A stretch of 60,461 bases of DNA from Oscillatoria sp. SIO1A7 (GCA_010672965.1 JAAHFN010000016.1:1-60461); one strand, 5' to 3'. Positions 23,762-33,402 are shown, counted from the first letter of the stretch. The notes: a model not told the origin generated them from the letters alone. Numbers and translations are program-made.

Positions 23762-24535
23762 TTAATGCCGAATCGCTATCAACGCGAAGCTCGGACCGTT
23801 GGGATGCTCTGGCTGTTCGAGATTAATATCAATCTCACTGTAGCCCAGGTTTTTTAAGCAAGCTAAAATGTCCTCCCGGCTCATCCAGTAACTAAATGGC
23901 CTGCTCCCTCCACAAAAACCGGCATCATCCAAAGCTTCTAAATATTCCCTACGGTAAAGTTTATGCTTAAAGCCGTTGTATTCTGTATCTATACTGCCTG
24001 GGAATTGTCGATTTATTTTGTGAGGATTCGCTTCCACCAGGTCGCGATCGTAGTAGTGAGTCCAAATAAATACGCGATCGCTCACTTGGGAAATTAAGCT
24101 TAGTAGTTCAACCGGGTTTGTCATGTGGTAGAGAACTCCACTAGCAATACAAAGATCGAACCTTTCTGAAGTTCGCAGATATTCTACAAAGTTTCCAAAA
24201 AGAAATTGAGCGCGTTGTAGCCCCATAATTTCTTTGATAATTAGACATTTTAGATAAGCTCTTGCGTTAGCTTCAACTGCGACAATAGAAGCAGCTCCAG
24301 CCTTCTCCAGCATATAAGTATGTCCGGCTTCTAAAGGACCGAGTTCGAGTACGGTTTTATTGGTAATGCCTAAGCGCTCGGCTACCCAGTGAATGCGCAC
24401 ATCGTTAAACACACTAATATGTCCAGCTTCTAATTTATATAGGTCCGGCAATTTAGAAGCCCATTCTCCTTTAAATAAATCCAGGGCATTTTGTGCGCTT
24501 GGTGTTGATGTAACGTAACTGTCGAGAATTTCCAT
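23762..24535 (-). CDS. Class I SAM-dependent methyltransferase
   Basis: A 257-residue protein with the class I Rossmann signature: NKTVLELGPLEAGHTYML (motif I, E-x-G-P-x-x-x-G), then IVAVEANARAYLKCL with the acidic ribose-binding residue, and FDLCIASGVLYHMTNPVELL (motif IV). It resembles DUF1698-like methyltransferases seen in glycan and secondary-metabolite clusters. The C-terminal part (YRREYLEALDDAGFCGG, SYWMSREDILACLKNLGY) probably recognises the substrate, which is unknown. It is convergent with sasA, with only 27 bp between stop codons. Confidence 0.8.
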   Translation of the reverse strand: MEILDSYVTSTPSAQNALDLFKGEWASKLPDLYKLEAGHISVFNDVRIHWVAERLGITNKTVLELGPLEAGHTYMLEKAGAASIVAVEANARAYLKCLIIKEIMGLQRAQFLFGNFVEYLRTSERFDLCIASGVLYHMTNPVELLSLISQVSDRVFIWTHYYDRDLVEANPHKINRQFPGSIDTEYNGFKHKLYRREYLEALDDAGFCGGSRPFSYWMSREDILACLKNLGYSEIDINLEQPEHPNGPSFALIAIRH

Positions 24536-25160
24536 GCTTTTTTTTGATCGTTGTGGTAATATTTTATTTGATTAGTTGGTTGGGTTATAAATATTTTATA
24601 GCAATCCTGAATCATTTGCGCGCGCGGGGGAGTGCCCGATGGCGATAGAAACTGGTCCCCATCATGGCTGCCCCCACAAGATCCGATTGGTTTTATCGGC
24701 ATTCTGTGAGCGGCTTGCTATATTAATCTCTATCTTCTTCTGGAAGTTCTCGTAATAAGGGAGATAGTGCCGTGCGAAACGCCCCTACGGCCTCAGAGTC
24801 AACACCCTACACCTAGTATTCTGTCAAGAAAGAATTGGGCATTGGGCCCCTACGCCCCGGAGGGCGGGCTACGCCTACGACAGGCTCAGGATAAAATTGG
24901 GCATTGGGCATTGGGCATTGGGCATTGGAAGAAATTGCTCAACTATTCAAAACTACCTTGACGGGCTACTAGGGTGTTGACTCTGAGGGTTTTTCCGCAC
25001 ATTGACGACATAGGGGGAGCGCGTAAGTCGCGAAAAACTCTGAATGTAAGGATTTCAGCCCTCTTTGGAGGAGGCTTTGGAGGAGGGACAAAAATTGCAT
25101 CAAATCCCCCTTTGCCTTTTCCCCACACCCCAGACCCCAGACCCCACACCCCACACTCTA
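24536..25160. repeat. Repeat-rich gap with a duplicated antiporter 3' end
   Basis: No supported gene. At 24721-24771, about 51 bp match 25159-25209 (the last codons and stop of the antiporter gene) at roughly 80% identity, aligning without gaps. A 19-base inverted pair (CCTCAGAGTCAACACCCTA at 24791 and its complement near 24971) brackets a CCCAATG-type tract (24897-24928) and a CCCCTACGCC repeat. The arrangement suggests a partial duplication of the gene end followed by repeat insertion. Confidence 0.6.
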
Positions 25161-26726
25161 TTAGCCTTTGCTTTCTTCTGGAAGTTCTTGTAATAAGGGA
25201 GAGAGTGCCTGATTTAAGCGACCGGCTCGGAGCAATTCAGCGTAGGTGTTAGCTTCGATATTTTGCAGTTCTTGCTGAAATTGCTCTCGGACAAAGTCTT
25301 GCAATCGGGGCTGGTCGGAGCGCAGAGTTTCGATTTCTTTATCCAAGCTCTGGAGCTGTTCTTGGATAAAGTTGGTTTGGGATTGATAAAAGTCGGGGGC
25401 TATTTCCGGTCGATCGCCAGTTTTTTGCAGATAGTCCAGGACTCGAAGCAGGGCTTGGCGACGGGCGATCGCTTCTAAATATTGCGCCTCGCTTTTTTGT
25501 TCTCCCAACAAATTCAAGAAAAATAGCAGCGGTTTAACGGTCAATCCCTGAACTAGCAGGGTAAACAAAACCACCCCAAAAACCGTGGCAATAATTTCGT
25601 CGCGAGCTTCGAGGATAATGGGAACGCTCAGGGCTAGCGCGATGGAGACAGAACCTCTCAATCCACCCCACCACAATACAGTCTGCTGGGGCAACCCTAT
25701 TTCCGAACCGGCCAGCCAGTTGCTCAGAGCGCCCAGACCATAAATAGCGATCGCCCTGGTAATCAGCATCGCCGCAACTGCGATCGCGATCGGGGTTAAA
25801 TTAGCAGCCAAATCTGCAAACTGGATTTGGTCGCCAATTAGCAAAAATACAATTGAATTGACAAAAAAGGCTAAAAAATCCCAGAATTCCGATACAATTG
25901 CCCGCGTGCGCGGATTCATGCCAATTCTGGAACCAAAATTTCCTAAAATTACGCCAACAATCACCACCGCAATCACTCCAGAACCGCCGAGTTCTTCGGC
26001 AACCAGATAAGTGCCATAGGCGGAAACCAGAGTTAAGGATTGCTCCACAAAGGGTAAGTCAAAACGTTGGGTGAGGTAGGAAATGCCAAAACCAATCAAA
26101 CTGCCAACACCTATGCCTATGCCAACAAAAGCCCCGAACTGAGCGATCGCTTGCTGGACTTCAAACTGCTCGGCACCTAAAGCCAATCCCACCAGCAAAG
26201 TAAAGGAGACAACAGCTACGCCATCATTAAATAAGCTTTCTCCTTCCATGACGACGGAAAGGCGCTGGGAAACGCCGAGTTCTCGAAATAGAGCAATAAC
26301 CGAAATGGGATCTGTCGCGGAAAGACTAGCTCCCAGCAATAGGGCTGCACTCAAAGGTAGCGATGTAAATGTGCTTAAAGCCCAAGCAATGCCCAAAACG
26401 GATATCGCCACGCCTAAGATTGCGTATAAGCTCACCGGGACTAAGTTCTGTTTCAAATCTTTCCAGTGGAGATTCCAAGCTGCTTCAAATAGCAGAGGAG
26501 GCAAAAATATCAACAGAATCAGTTCTGGCGAGAGATTGACCAATCGCACATCAACAAAGGCTAAGCCCAATCCGACTATGACCAGAAGTAAGGTATAGGG
26601 TATTTCGCGTACCCAACTAAAGACGCGGGGGAGTGTCGCCACGCTTAAGGATACGGAGAGGACGACCAGAAATCGCTCTATACTCTCCTTGATGCTTTCT
26701 TCGCCAGCCAAGGTTTCTAATGCCAT
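25161..26726 (-). CDS. CPA1-family Na+(K+)/H+ antiporter
   Basis: The start MALETLAGEESIKES gives 521 residues; an upstream in-frame ATG lies in low-complexity repeat DNA. About 12 membrane segments cover residues 15-410, including LPRVFSWVREIPYTLLLVIVGLGL, LILLIFLPPLLFEAAWNLHW, ASLSATDPISVIALFRELG and the ion-site motif EGESLFNDGVAVVSFTLL. LWWGGLRGSVSIALALSVP is the typical late CPA1 helix. A hydrophilic C-terminal tail (about 430-521) is probably cytoplasmic and regulatory. It would exchange Na+ or K+ for protons, aiding pH and salt tolerance. Cation specificity cannot be read from sequence. Confidence 0.9.
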   Translation of the reverse strand: MALETLAGEESIKESIERFLVVLSVSLSVATLPRVFSWVREIPYTLLLVIVGLGLAFVDVRLVNLSPELILLIFLPPLLFEAAWNLHWKDLKQNLVPVSLYAILGVAISVLGIAWALSTFTSLPLSAALLLGASLSATDPISVIALFRELGVSQRLSVVMEGESLFNDGVAVVSFTLLVGLALGAEQFEVQQAIAQFGAFVGIGIGVGSLIGFGISYLTQRFDLPFVEQSLTLVSAYGTYLVAEELGGSGVIAVVIVGVILGNFGSRIGMNPRTRAIVSEFWDFLAFFVNSIVFLLIGDQIQFADLAANLTPIAIAVAAMLITRAIAIYGLGALSNWLAGSEIGLPQQTVLWWGGLRGSVSIALALSVPIILEARDEIIATVFGVVLFTLLVQGLTVKPLLFFLNLLGEQKSEAQYLEAIARRQALLRVLDYLQKTGDRPEIAPDFYQSQTNFIQEQLQSLDKEIETLRSDQPRLQDFVREQFQQELQNIEANTYAELLRAGRLNQALSPLLQELPEESKG

Positions 26727-26756
26727 AAGGAAAATGATTTTTGAGTAAGGGGAATG

Positions 26757-27064
26757 GAAACGGGAGACAGGGGGAGGGGGAGACAAGGGGACAAGGGGAT
26801 CGGGAGAAGGGGATATAAAGGGACCGAGAGTGTGGGAAGGGTGGGAAGAGAGGGAAGGGTGGGAAGAGAGGGAAGTGTGGGAGAGAAGGGAAAATTTTCA
26901 GTAGCCCTTCCCACACCTACCACCTTGCCCCCTTGTCCGTCCTGAGCCTGTCGTAGGCGTAGCCCGCCCTCCGGGGCTTAGGGTCCCCTTGTTACCTTTT
27001 CCCCCTGGTCCTCTTGTCTCCCCCAATGCCCAATGCCCAATGCCCAATGCCCAATGCCCAATGC
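26757..27064. repeat. G-rich low-complexity tract and CCCAATG heptamers
   Basis: Degenerate GGGAGACAGGGGGAGG and GGGAAGGGTGGGAAGAGAG units (26757-26890), a repeat containing CCTGTCGTAGGCGTAGCCCG (26944-26980) and six CCCAATG heptamers (27022-27064) fill the space between the divergent antiporter and pdxJ genes. Promoters for both must lie in or near these repeats. Confidence 0.75.
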
Positions 27065-27124
27065 TCACCCGTTCAGGTTACAATGTACTGCTGGAAAAAA
27101 TCGAAACGTCAGGAGAGGTTAAGA

Positions 27125-27844
27125 TTGCCTACACTTGGGGTCAACATTGACCATACCGCTACCATCAGACAGGCAAGACGCACGGTAGAGCCGGACCCAG
27201 TAGCTGCCGCCGTGCTGGCAGAACTTGCGGGAGCAGATGGAATTACGGTGCATCTGCGGGAAGACCGACGGCATATCCAAGATCGGGACGTGCGCTTGCT
27301 GCGCCAGACAGTGCGCACCCATTTGAATTTGGAAATGGCAGCCACCGAAGAAATGGTAGGAATTGCCTTGGATATCAAGCCAGATTATGTGACTCTGGTG
27401 CCGGAACGCCGGGAAGAAGTAACTACTGAGGGGGGTCTCGACGCTGCCGGACAAAGCGATCGCTTGACCGAGGTAGTTGACTCTTTGCAGTCTGCTGGCA
27501 TTCCAGTTAGCTTGTTTATAGATGCCGACCCAGCACAAATCGAAGCCTCGGCTAAAATAAAGGCTCAGTTTATAGAATTGCATACCGGCTGCTATGCCGA
27601 AGCGGCGAGCGAAGAAAAACAAAAAGAAGAATTAGCAATATTGACATCCGGCACTCAGCAAGCGCGACTTGCGGGTTTGCGAGTAAACGCCGGTCACGGA
27701 CTGACTTACTGGAATGTTTATCCAGTGGCCTGTATAGAAGGCATGGAAGAACTCAATATTGGCCATACTATTATCAGTCGCGCCGTTCTCGTCGGTATGG
27801 AGCGAGCGGTTAGAGAGATGAAAGCTGCGATCGCCGGTCAATAG
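27125..27844 (+). CDS. pdxJ: Pyridoxine 5'-phosphate synthase
   Basis: PdxJ condenses 3-amino-2-oxopropyl phosphate with deoxyxylulose 5-phosphate to make pyridoxine phosphate. The protein shows [60 protein letters not shown] and [33 protein letters not shown], all standard. I place the start at a TTG codon (27125), six bases after AGGAGAGG (27111-27118); this gives (M)PTLGVNIDH and 239 residues, the usual length. In-frame ATGs at 27014 and 27083 would add residues encoded by repeat DNA. It is followed by ycf54 after 76 bp. Confidence 0.93.
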   Translation: MPTLGVNIDHTATIRQARRTVEPDPVAAAVLAELAGADGITVHLREDRRHIQDRDVRLLRQTVRTHLNLEMAATEEMVGIALDIKPDYVTLVPERREEVTTEGGLDAAGQSDRLTEVVDSLQSAGIPVSLFIDADPAQIEASAKIKAQFIELHTGCYAEAASEEKQKEELAILTSGTQQARLAGLRVNAGHGLTYWNVYPVACIEGMEELNIGHTIISRAVLVGMERAVREMKAAIAGQ

Positions 27845-27920
27845 CAAGAGTATAACAGAGTATAGTTATCTTCTCCGACGCAGTAAAATATACAGGACAT
27901 TAGACCAAGGACTTAGGACG

Positions 27921-28358
27921 ATGCAAACTCATTATTACGTTCTGGCTTCTCAGGATTTTTTAATTAAGGAAGAACCTTTTGAGGAGGTTCTCAGGGAACG
28001 CACGCGAAACTATCAGGAAACAAAAAAAAATATTGATTTTTGCCTGGTGTTGCAACCGGCTTTCCTCGAAGAAATCAAAAAGGCGGCCAGAGAGGCGAAC
28101 TGCCCCGAGCCATCAGTAGCTGTTCTTTCTACGAACAAAACATTCATTGACTGGGTTAAACTGCGCCTAGATAATGTTACTAAAGGCGAATTTCAGGCAT
28201 CCTCAGAGACTATCCCCGAGCTGATTGTCTCTCAACAAGGTATATGGAGTCCGTCTCTCCAAGATTTAGGCTGGACAAGCTACTTTACTATACCAAACAA
28301 TTGGGATGGGAGTGCCGAAACCCTTGTATTAGTAGCGAACGCTCCAAGCTATTCTTGA
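27921..28358 (+). CDS. ycf54: Ycf54 (Mg-protoporphyrin monomethyl ester cyclase accessory protein)
   Basis: Ycf54 associates with the AcsF/CycI cyclase and is needed for forming the fifth ring of chlorophyll. Residues 1-105 match the family closely: THYYVLASQDFLIKEEPFEEV, LRERTRNYQETKKNIDFCLV, QPAFLEEIKKAA and STNKTFIDWVKLRLDNVTKGEF. Known homologues are about 105 residues, whereas this one has about 40 more at the C-terminus (LIVSQQGIWSPSLQDLGWTS ... LVANAPSYS), which I do not recognise. The extension may come from read-through into former downstream DNA or be a lineage-specific addition. The core looks intact. Confidence 0.87.
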   Translation: MQTHYYVLASQDFLIKEEPFEEVLRERTRNYQETKKNIDFCLVLQPAFLEEIKKAAREANCPEPSVAVLSTNKTFIDWVKLRLDNVTKGEFQASSETIPELIVSQQGIWSPSLQDLGWTSYFTIPNNWDGSAETLVLVANAPSYS

Positions 28359-28728
28359 GCCCGCCCCTAATACCTATAAAAAATAGCGAGGGATAAGGTT
28401 ATTTCTGGTAGTAAAAGTACCAGAATATCGGGGCTTCTGCCCCCTCCCCTCCTGCGGGCGATGTGGGTGGGTGGAGGGGGTTGGGGGTGGGTACTGCGAC
28501 CGGGTAAGAACCGACCCCTTATTCCCCTCCGGCGGGCGGTGTGGGTGGGTGGAGGGGAAGCGGTACTTTCTTTCCCAGAAGTCTCCTAAAAAGCTAAAAG
28601 AAGCTTTTTATCTCCCTATTTCCTGTTTTTTTGTTTTTATATTTGAAGATAATGCAGATTTGTTATAGCAAGAAATAAAATGGTAAAAGATAAATCCCCC
28701 CTAAAACAGCAATTAATTATCGCTAATT
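28359..28728. repeat. G-rich intergenic repeats
   Basis: Two related segments, CCTCCTGCGGGCGATGTGGG (28446-28480) and CCTCCGGCGGGCGGTGTGGG (28526-28559), are each followed by TGGGTGGAGGGG. The remaining AT-rich part (28600-28700) shows no gene. The gap separates ycf54 from the convergent DUF212 gene. Confidence 0.55.
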
Positions 28729-29181
28729 TTAGTAATAAGCAAATCCGCCAATCCAGGCAACGATAACGCCTAAGATAGAGCCGACTAGCACTTGAAGGGG
28801 GGTATGTCCCAATAATTCTTTAAGGCGCTCTTCGGTCAGATCGTGTTCTTCAAACAACTCAACGATTTGGTTGAGGATGCGTGCCTGGTCGCCAGCAGCG
28901 CGGCGGACGCCAGCGGCGTCATACATAACAATTACGGCAAAAATTGCTGCTAGTGCAAATTCGGTACTTCCCCATCCCACTGTTTGACCGATGCCTGTAG
29001 CCAAAGCAGTTACTAGCGCAGAATGAGCGCTGGGCATACCGCCAGTTTCAATGATAATTTGGGGATTGGGCTTGCGATTTTTGGCCAAGTCAATGAAAAA
29101 CTTTGATACTTGAGCGATCGCGCAGGCGACGAAAGCCACTAGCAGCACCCGGTTGTCGAGAACGTTGCCAAATTCCTTCAT
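28729..29181 (-). CDS. Divergent PAP2 / DUF212 family membrane protein
   Basis: From the ATG at 29181 the protein is 150 residues (MKEFGNVLDNRVLLVAFVAC). Family markers are AIAQVSKFFIDLAKNRKPN, GGMPSAHSALVTALATGIG with the PSAHS phosphatase-like motif, MYDAAGVRRAAGDQARILNQ, and LKELLGHTPLQVLVGSILG. It contains four likely membrane helices. This family is distantly related to PAP2 acid phosphatases and occurs in cyanobacteria and plants; substrate unknown. It lies 50 bp after crtE on the same strand, so the two may be cotranscribed, perhaps linking it to isoprenoid diphosphate metabolism (inference). Confidence 0.85.
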   Translation of the reverse strand: MKEFGNVLDNRVLLVAFVACAIAQVSKFFIDLAKNRKPNPQIIIETGGMPSAHSALVTALATGIGQTVGWGSTEFALAAIFAVIVMYDAAGVRRAAGDQARILNQIVELFEEHDLTEERLKELLGHTPLQVLVGSILGVIVAWIGGFAYY

Positions 29182-29231
29182 GGTGTTTTGCACCTTGTTT
29201 GATTTGCTGAAACGTAATTCTTGGGAATTGT

Positions 29232-30218
29232 TTAGGACTGGCGGCTGACAATAAAATCGGCGATCGCTTGCAGGGGAATAGCCTTGGAACCATAGGGTTT
29301 CAATTCGGCTTTGGCTGCTTCGACCAAATCCAGCGCCCGCTGCTTCGATTCTTCTAGTCCCCAAAAGCGAGGATAAGTGGCCTTAAGCGATCGCTCGTCT
29401 TTCCCAGCAGTTTTACCCAACTGCTCTTGGGTTTGGGTAACATCGAGAATATCATCGATAATTTGAAAAGCCAAGCCAATATTCCGAGCATAGCGAGACA
29501 GCCGTTCCACTTCAGCATCCGCCGCCCCAGCTAAAATTCCCCCGCAGACCACACAAGCTTCTAGGAGTGCCCCGGTTTTCCGGGCGTGAATAAAATCAAG
29601 AGTTTCTAAGGAAACATCGGGTTTTCCTTCCGATTCGAGATCCACCACTTGGCCGCCAACAACCCCAGCAGGGCCAAACGCACGACCCAAGTGCGCGATC
29701 GTCTGCAAAACTAGCTCCGGAGGGACATTCTTGGTTTCTCGGGCGATTGACTCAAACGCATAGACTAGAAGCCCATCCCCAGCCAGAATAGCAATATCTT
29801 CTCCATAAACTTTGTGATTCGTCAGCTTGCCCCTTCGGTAATCGTCATTATCCATTGCGGGCAGATCGTCGTGAATCAAGGACATGGTGTGAACCATCTC
29901 CAAGGCACAAGCCGTAGGCATTGCCATATCAATGCTGCCGCCAACGAGTTCGCAACTGGCCAGACATAAGATAGGCCGCAGTCGCTTGCCGCCTGCTAGA
30001 AGAGAATAGCGCATCGCCTCATAGATTTTCTCTGGGGCTTGTACTGGAAGAAAACCATCCAGAGCAGTTTCTACTAGCTTCTTGCGGGATCCTAGATAGT
30101 TTTTAAGGTCAAATGGAGGTTTTGATTCTGGCCCATTTTCTACATCGGACAATTGTGCCTCCCTCAATTCAGACAATTCTGCCTCCGTCAATACTGTTCC
30201 TTGTGCTGTTATAGTCAT
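29232..30218 (-). CDS. crtE: Geranylgeranyl diphosphate synthase
   Basis: CrtE elongates allylic diphosphates with isopentenyl diphosphate to GGPP, the precursor of carotenoids, phytol and quinone side chains. Hallmarks: [16 protein letters not shown], first aspartate-rich motif [10 protein letters not shown] in [38 protein letters not shown], second aspartate motif DDILD in [11 protein letters not shown], and [16 protein letters not shown]. Candidate starts are a GTG at 30248, an ATG at 30242 and the ATG at 30218 used here, which is preceded by AGGAG. The first ~30 residues are unconserved. It lies downstream of folD in the same direction, as in other cyanobacteria, but 500 bp of repeats intervene. 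Confidence 0.93.
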   Translation of the reverse strand: MTITAQGTVLTEAELSELREAQLSDVENGPESKPPFDLKNYLGSRKKLVETALDGFLPVQAPEKIYEAMRYSLLAGGKRLRPILCLASCELVGGSIDMAMPTACALEMVHTMSLIHDDLPAMDNDDYRRGKLTNHKVYGEDIAILAGDGLLVYAFESIARETKNVPPELVLQTIAHLGRAFGPAGVVGGQVVDLESEGKPDVSLETLDFIHARKTGALLEACVVCGGILAGAADAEVERLSRYARNIGLAFQIIDDILDVTQTQEQLGKTAGKDERSLKATYPRFWGLEESKQRALDLVEAAKAELKPYGSKAIPLQAIADFIVSRQS

Positions 30219-30248
30219 CTCCTGTTTTGCTCCTGAAGTCATCTGCAC

Positions 30249-30749
30249 ATATCAGCTAACCAACGGTTGCATAATAGTGCTATTTCGCTATTTCCTTGCG
30301 GAGCGATCGCTCCGGTTACACGATATTGTTGAATTCGCCCTTAGAATTCGTTTTTATAATTCGCCCTTAGAATTCGTGCCAAAAGCCCTTCTAGCGTCAA
30401 CCTATTGTTTTTGTTTGGCGCAGGCGGGGTGGAAAATCAAAGCCTATCGATTTGGTTCTCAGTTTATTCTATGGGGCACTGCGCTCCTCAATATAGCACT
30501 ACACATTAAGGTATGGGCAATTTCATGTTTGGTAGGGGCTTTCCGGCCGTATGCCCTCCGCAGGGCAGGCTCCGCCAACGCCCCTACGAACCCCTTATCC
30601 TAAGCCGTCTTGTTAGTGCAATAAACGATGCCTGTCCAAAATATTGCCCAAATCTTGCCAAACTCAAGTTACCAAACTCAAGCCAAACTCAAGCCTTAAT
30701 AGTTAATTGCCTTGTCTATTCCTGCTAGCCCCTCTAGCTCCCTTGCAAT
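30249..30749. repeat. Gap between folD and crtE with 26-bp tandem repeat
   Basis: Two direct copies of AATTCGCCCTTAGAATTCGT with a 26 bp period lie at 30332-30377. At 30533-30595 a GTAGGGGC ... GCCCCTAC unit contains GCCCTCCGCAGGGCAGGCTC. The stretch ACTCAAGTTACCAAACTCAAG near 30662 is a short direct repeat. No supported gene. Confidence 0.6.
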
Positions 30750-31622
30750 CTACAATTCCTCGCGTTGGCTATAGCTCTGGAAAGTATTCTGCAAGAGCAT
30801 GGCTACGGTCATTGGGCCAACCCCACCAGGCACTGGAGAAATCCATTCAGCGACTTCTTGGACTGACTCGAAGTCAACATCGCCAACCAATTGGGATTTG
30901 CCAGAAGGATTACTAATCCGGTTGATGCCAACATCTATGACAACTGCACCGGGTTTCACCATGTCAGCAGTAATGAATTTAGGGCGACCTACTGCCGCGA
31001 TGAGAATATCGGCACTGCGGCAAATTGCCCCTAAGTCTGTGGTTCTCGAATGAGCGATCGCTATAGTGGCATCAGCCTCCAATAGCATCAGGGCCATAGG
31101 CTTGCCTACCAAAATACTGCGACCGATAGTTACTGCCTGCTTGCCTTGGAGGTCAATCTCGTATTCTTTTAGCAGTCGCATTATCCCTGCTGGAGTGCAA
31201 CTGCGCAAGCCCGGTTCTCCTCGAACCAGACGTCCGAGGTTAACCGGGTGCAAGCCATCGACATCTTTATCTGGGTCAATTTGCTCTAGCAAAGCAACGC
31301 TGTCTAAGCCCTTCGGTAGGGGTAGCTGAATCAAAATCCCATCAACGCGAGGATTTTTATTCAGGTCGGCGATCGTCTCAGATAGTTCTTCCTGTGAAGT
31401 TTCCTCTGGAAAATGACGCCCAAAGGAAGCCATTCCCACTTTGGCGCAAGCTTTTTCTTTGTTACGAACGTAAGCTGCACTAGCTGGGTTATTGCCAACC
31501 ATCAACACTGCCAATCCTGGAGGTCGCTTATTGGCTTGCTCCTTAATGCGGGATTGGAGTTCCCTCTGAATTTTTTTGGCAAGAGCCTTACCATCTAAAC
31601 TACGGGCCGTTTTCGATTCCAT
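30750..31622 (-). CDS. folD: Bifunctional methylenetetrahydrofolate dehydrogenase/cyclohydrolase
   Basis: FolD interconverts 5,10-methylene- and 10-formyl-tetrahydrofolate. From the ATG at 31622 it has 290 residues, the normal size. Signatures: [34 protein letters not shown] with the catalytic Tyr and Lys, [33 protein letters not shown], the NADP-binding [20 protein letters not shown], and the C-terminal [19 protein letters not shown]. An in-frame ATG 39 bases upstream adds no conserved sequence. The order folD then crtE on the same strand recurs in cyanobacteria. Confidence 0.95.
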   Translation of the reverse strand: MESKTARSLDGKALAKKIQRELQSRIKEQANKRPPGLAVLMVGNNPASAAYVRNKEKACAKVGMASFGRHFPEETSQEELSETIADLNKNPRVDGILIQLPLPKGLDSVALLEQIDPDKDVDGLHPVNLGRLVRGEPGLRSCTPAGIMRLLKEYEIDLQGKQAVTIGRSILVGKPMALMLLEADATIAIAHSRTTDLGAICRSADILIAAVGRPKFITADMVKPGAVVIDVGINRISNPSGKSQLVGDVDFESVQEVAEWISPVPGGVGPMTVAMLLQNTFQSYSQREEL

Positions 31623-31773
31623 TGCGGTTCGTTCCCTGCATTCGCCAATATGCATCACCAAGCTGTAAGTTAAGAGTGCCTATTAATACAGGGCCTAATA
31701 CAGCAAGATTAAACTCGCTCTACTTATATCATTTATTTTCTTTTTGCTCGGTGCTATTGCGCTTATGACTTTC

Positions 31774-31866
31774 AGGACTTACGCAGAGACACTATAGATA
31801 GGGGCAGCCACGGAGGGATTGCCCCTACAAATACGCTTATGCGGAGGGATATTTTGCGTAAGTTCT
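31774..31866. mobile_element. Family B MITE-like element, copy 5
   Basis: It begins AGGACTTACGCAGAGACAC and ends ATTTTGCGTAAGTTCT (one mismatch in the right arm). The interior has GATAGGGGCAGCC and GGATTGCCCCTAC. Length 93 bp, identical to copy 1. It lies in the gap between folD and the small gene at 31971, which otherwise shows no gene. Confidence 0.78.
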
Positions 31867-31970
31867 AACTTTTTTGCTATAGATCGCATAGGGAGGCGAC
31901 AGGCGTCGCCTCCCTATGTTTATCAAAAATTGGGTAAATCTAATTTTTTATATTTTGACTTCTCTGTAGT

Positions 31971-32282
31971 TCAGGCTACATCTCCCATTTTACTATTAAT
32001 TTTAGAAATAAAGCGGTTGAACTCCTGTTCCCGTCTGCGACCTTGTTCGCTCTCCAGCCACTGTTTTACAGATGTAGTAGCGTTTTTCATCCGCAGTTGG
32101 CCTGCTCTAAATTCATCCAGAGCTGCTCTTAGAGTTTCATCTGATAGTTGTTCCACCACTGAGTTGATATATTCGGCAGCCATAAGAGCAGCTTCTTCGT
32201 CTGTCGCTGGTCCCTCTGTCCCTGCTGCCTCGTGGAATCGGCGCGCTAGACGGTTAAATGCGTCATAAGCTTCTTTGCTCAT
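31971..32282 (-). CDS. Small conserved-looking protein of unknown function
   Basis: From the ATG at 32282, preceded by GGAGAG, this encodes 103 residues: MSKEAYDAFNRLARRFHEAA, then EGPATDEEAALMAAEYINSV, LSDETLRAALDEFRAGQLRM and a charged end. It is all-helical, soluble and without cysteine. No family is recognised. Good codon use and a ribosome site support a real gene; the longer in-frame start at 32351 lies in AT-rich non-coding-like DNA. Confidence 0.55.
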   Translation of the reverse strand: MSKEAYDAFNRLARRFHEAAGTEGPATDEEAALMAAEYINSVVEQLSDETLRAALDEFRAGQLRMKNATTSVKQWLESEQGRRREQEFNRFISKINSKMGDVA

Positions 32283-32700
32283 TTTCCACTCTCCAATAGC
32301 ATATATTTTTTTATATATTGTAACTTTAGCTACAAAATTAAAAAATGTCAAGGATTTGGCTTGCTCGATTGCTTGGCTTAGGAGCCTGGAACGCTATTTC
32401 CTTAAGGATTTCAAGGCAAGTGGGGACGCAAAGCTAACTTTAAGAAAGGCCCAGATCAACGCAAAAAGACCAGAGTCCGCAAATTATTTTCCCTAGCACC
32501 AGAGACAGTAGTGGTTGCAAGAGCAGCAGCTTCCTGGATCTTTGGCCATCGATCGCCTCGTTACCTGGGGAAACAAAGTCGGGTCACTTGTCGTGCATTA
32601 CCTGTTATTAACTTGCAAATAAGTATCGAGTTTCCCGACACCCCACACCCCACACCCTAGCCTGCAAGTATCGATTAAGGCTTTAACTGAAGGTTAATTT

Positions 32701-32904
32701 TTAGGAGATGCGATCGCTACCGGGCAGCAAAGAAGCAGCAATTAATGCCACAGTTCCCCCAATAAGCCCCAGACCAAGCCACCTACCAAAATTTCGACCT
32801 TTTTTATAGGCGACCAAAGCCGCTACAGTACCAATAACGCAGTGAGCCGCCATCAATTCATAAAACAATTTTGCATTATCCATCATCTTTCCCGACAAAA
32901 CCAT
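32701..32904 (-). CDS. Small two-helix membrane protein
   Basis: 67 residues or slightly fewer: candidate starts are the first Met (32904) or the Met-Met pair six residues in. Two hydrophobic helices (MAAHCVIGTVAALVAYK and LGLGLIGGTVALIAASLLP) flank a basic turn KKGRNFGRWL, placing the turn in the cytoplasm. The pattern resembles small cyanobacterial membrane proteins of unknown role. Nothing in the sequence indicates function. Confidence 0.5.
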   Translation of the reverse strand: MVLSGKMMDNAKLFYELMAAHCVIGTVAALVAYKKGRNFGRWLGLGLIGGTVALIAASLLPGSDRIS

Positions 32905-32925
32905 CCTTTTTTTTATCTGATTATA

Positions 32926-33402
32926 TTAATTGCGCGATTGTAGAGCCCTATCCAGTACGGCACGAGCTTCTTCTGCCTTAGCTCGGGCTGCTTGGTAGCG
33001 CTGATTGGCTTGGGCAAATGCTTTGAGAATCTTAAAGCCTTCTTTGAGATTGGCAATTTCTTCCTCGCTAACCGCTTCGTCGGCAAATAAGATATCAATT
33101 TTGGTGCGAACTTCCAGAGCCTGTTCCCGAGCATTCTCTACTTTTATCTTCAGAGTAGCAAGACTGCTAAGTATCTGGACCGCCTCAGTCACTGCATCTT
33201 CGCCGTTATCCTCTAGCTCTGGCTCCTTGACTTCAACAAACTCTTCCGGGCTAAATCCCTCTTTTAGTTCTGCGTCGAGTTGCCCTTCTTCCATCAGCTC
33301 CATCAGTTTGTCCATAGCTCGATTCCGAGCTTTGGCCGAATCTCTATTACCAGGAACTGTCAAAATAACTTCTGGTGATTGGGGTAGTGCGTACTGAACC
33401 AT
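32926..33402 (-). CDS. Hypothetical coiled-coil protein
   Basis: From the ATG at 33402 the protein is 158 residues: MVQYALPQSPEVILTVPGNR, then acidic, helix-rich sequence (AMDKLMELMEEGQLDAELKE) and a long C-terminal amphipathic region (AVQILSSLATLKIKVENARE; ANQRYQAARAKAEEARAVL). No known domain. An upstream in-frame start would add a Pro/Ile-rich segment from repeat DNA and is rejected. It lies 20 bp upstream of the two-helix membrane protein on the same strand, so they may form an operon. Confidence 0.55.
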   Translation of the reverse strand: MVQYALPQSPEVILTVPGNRDSAKARNRAMDKLMELMEEGQLDAELKEGFSPEEFVEVKEPELEDNGEDAVTEAVQILSSLATLKIKVENAREQALEVRTKIDILFADEAVSEEEIANLKEGFKILKAFAQANQRYQAARAKAEEARAVLDRALQSRN

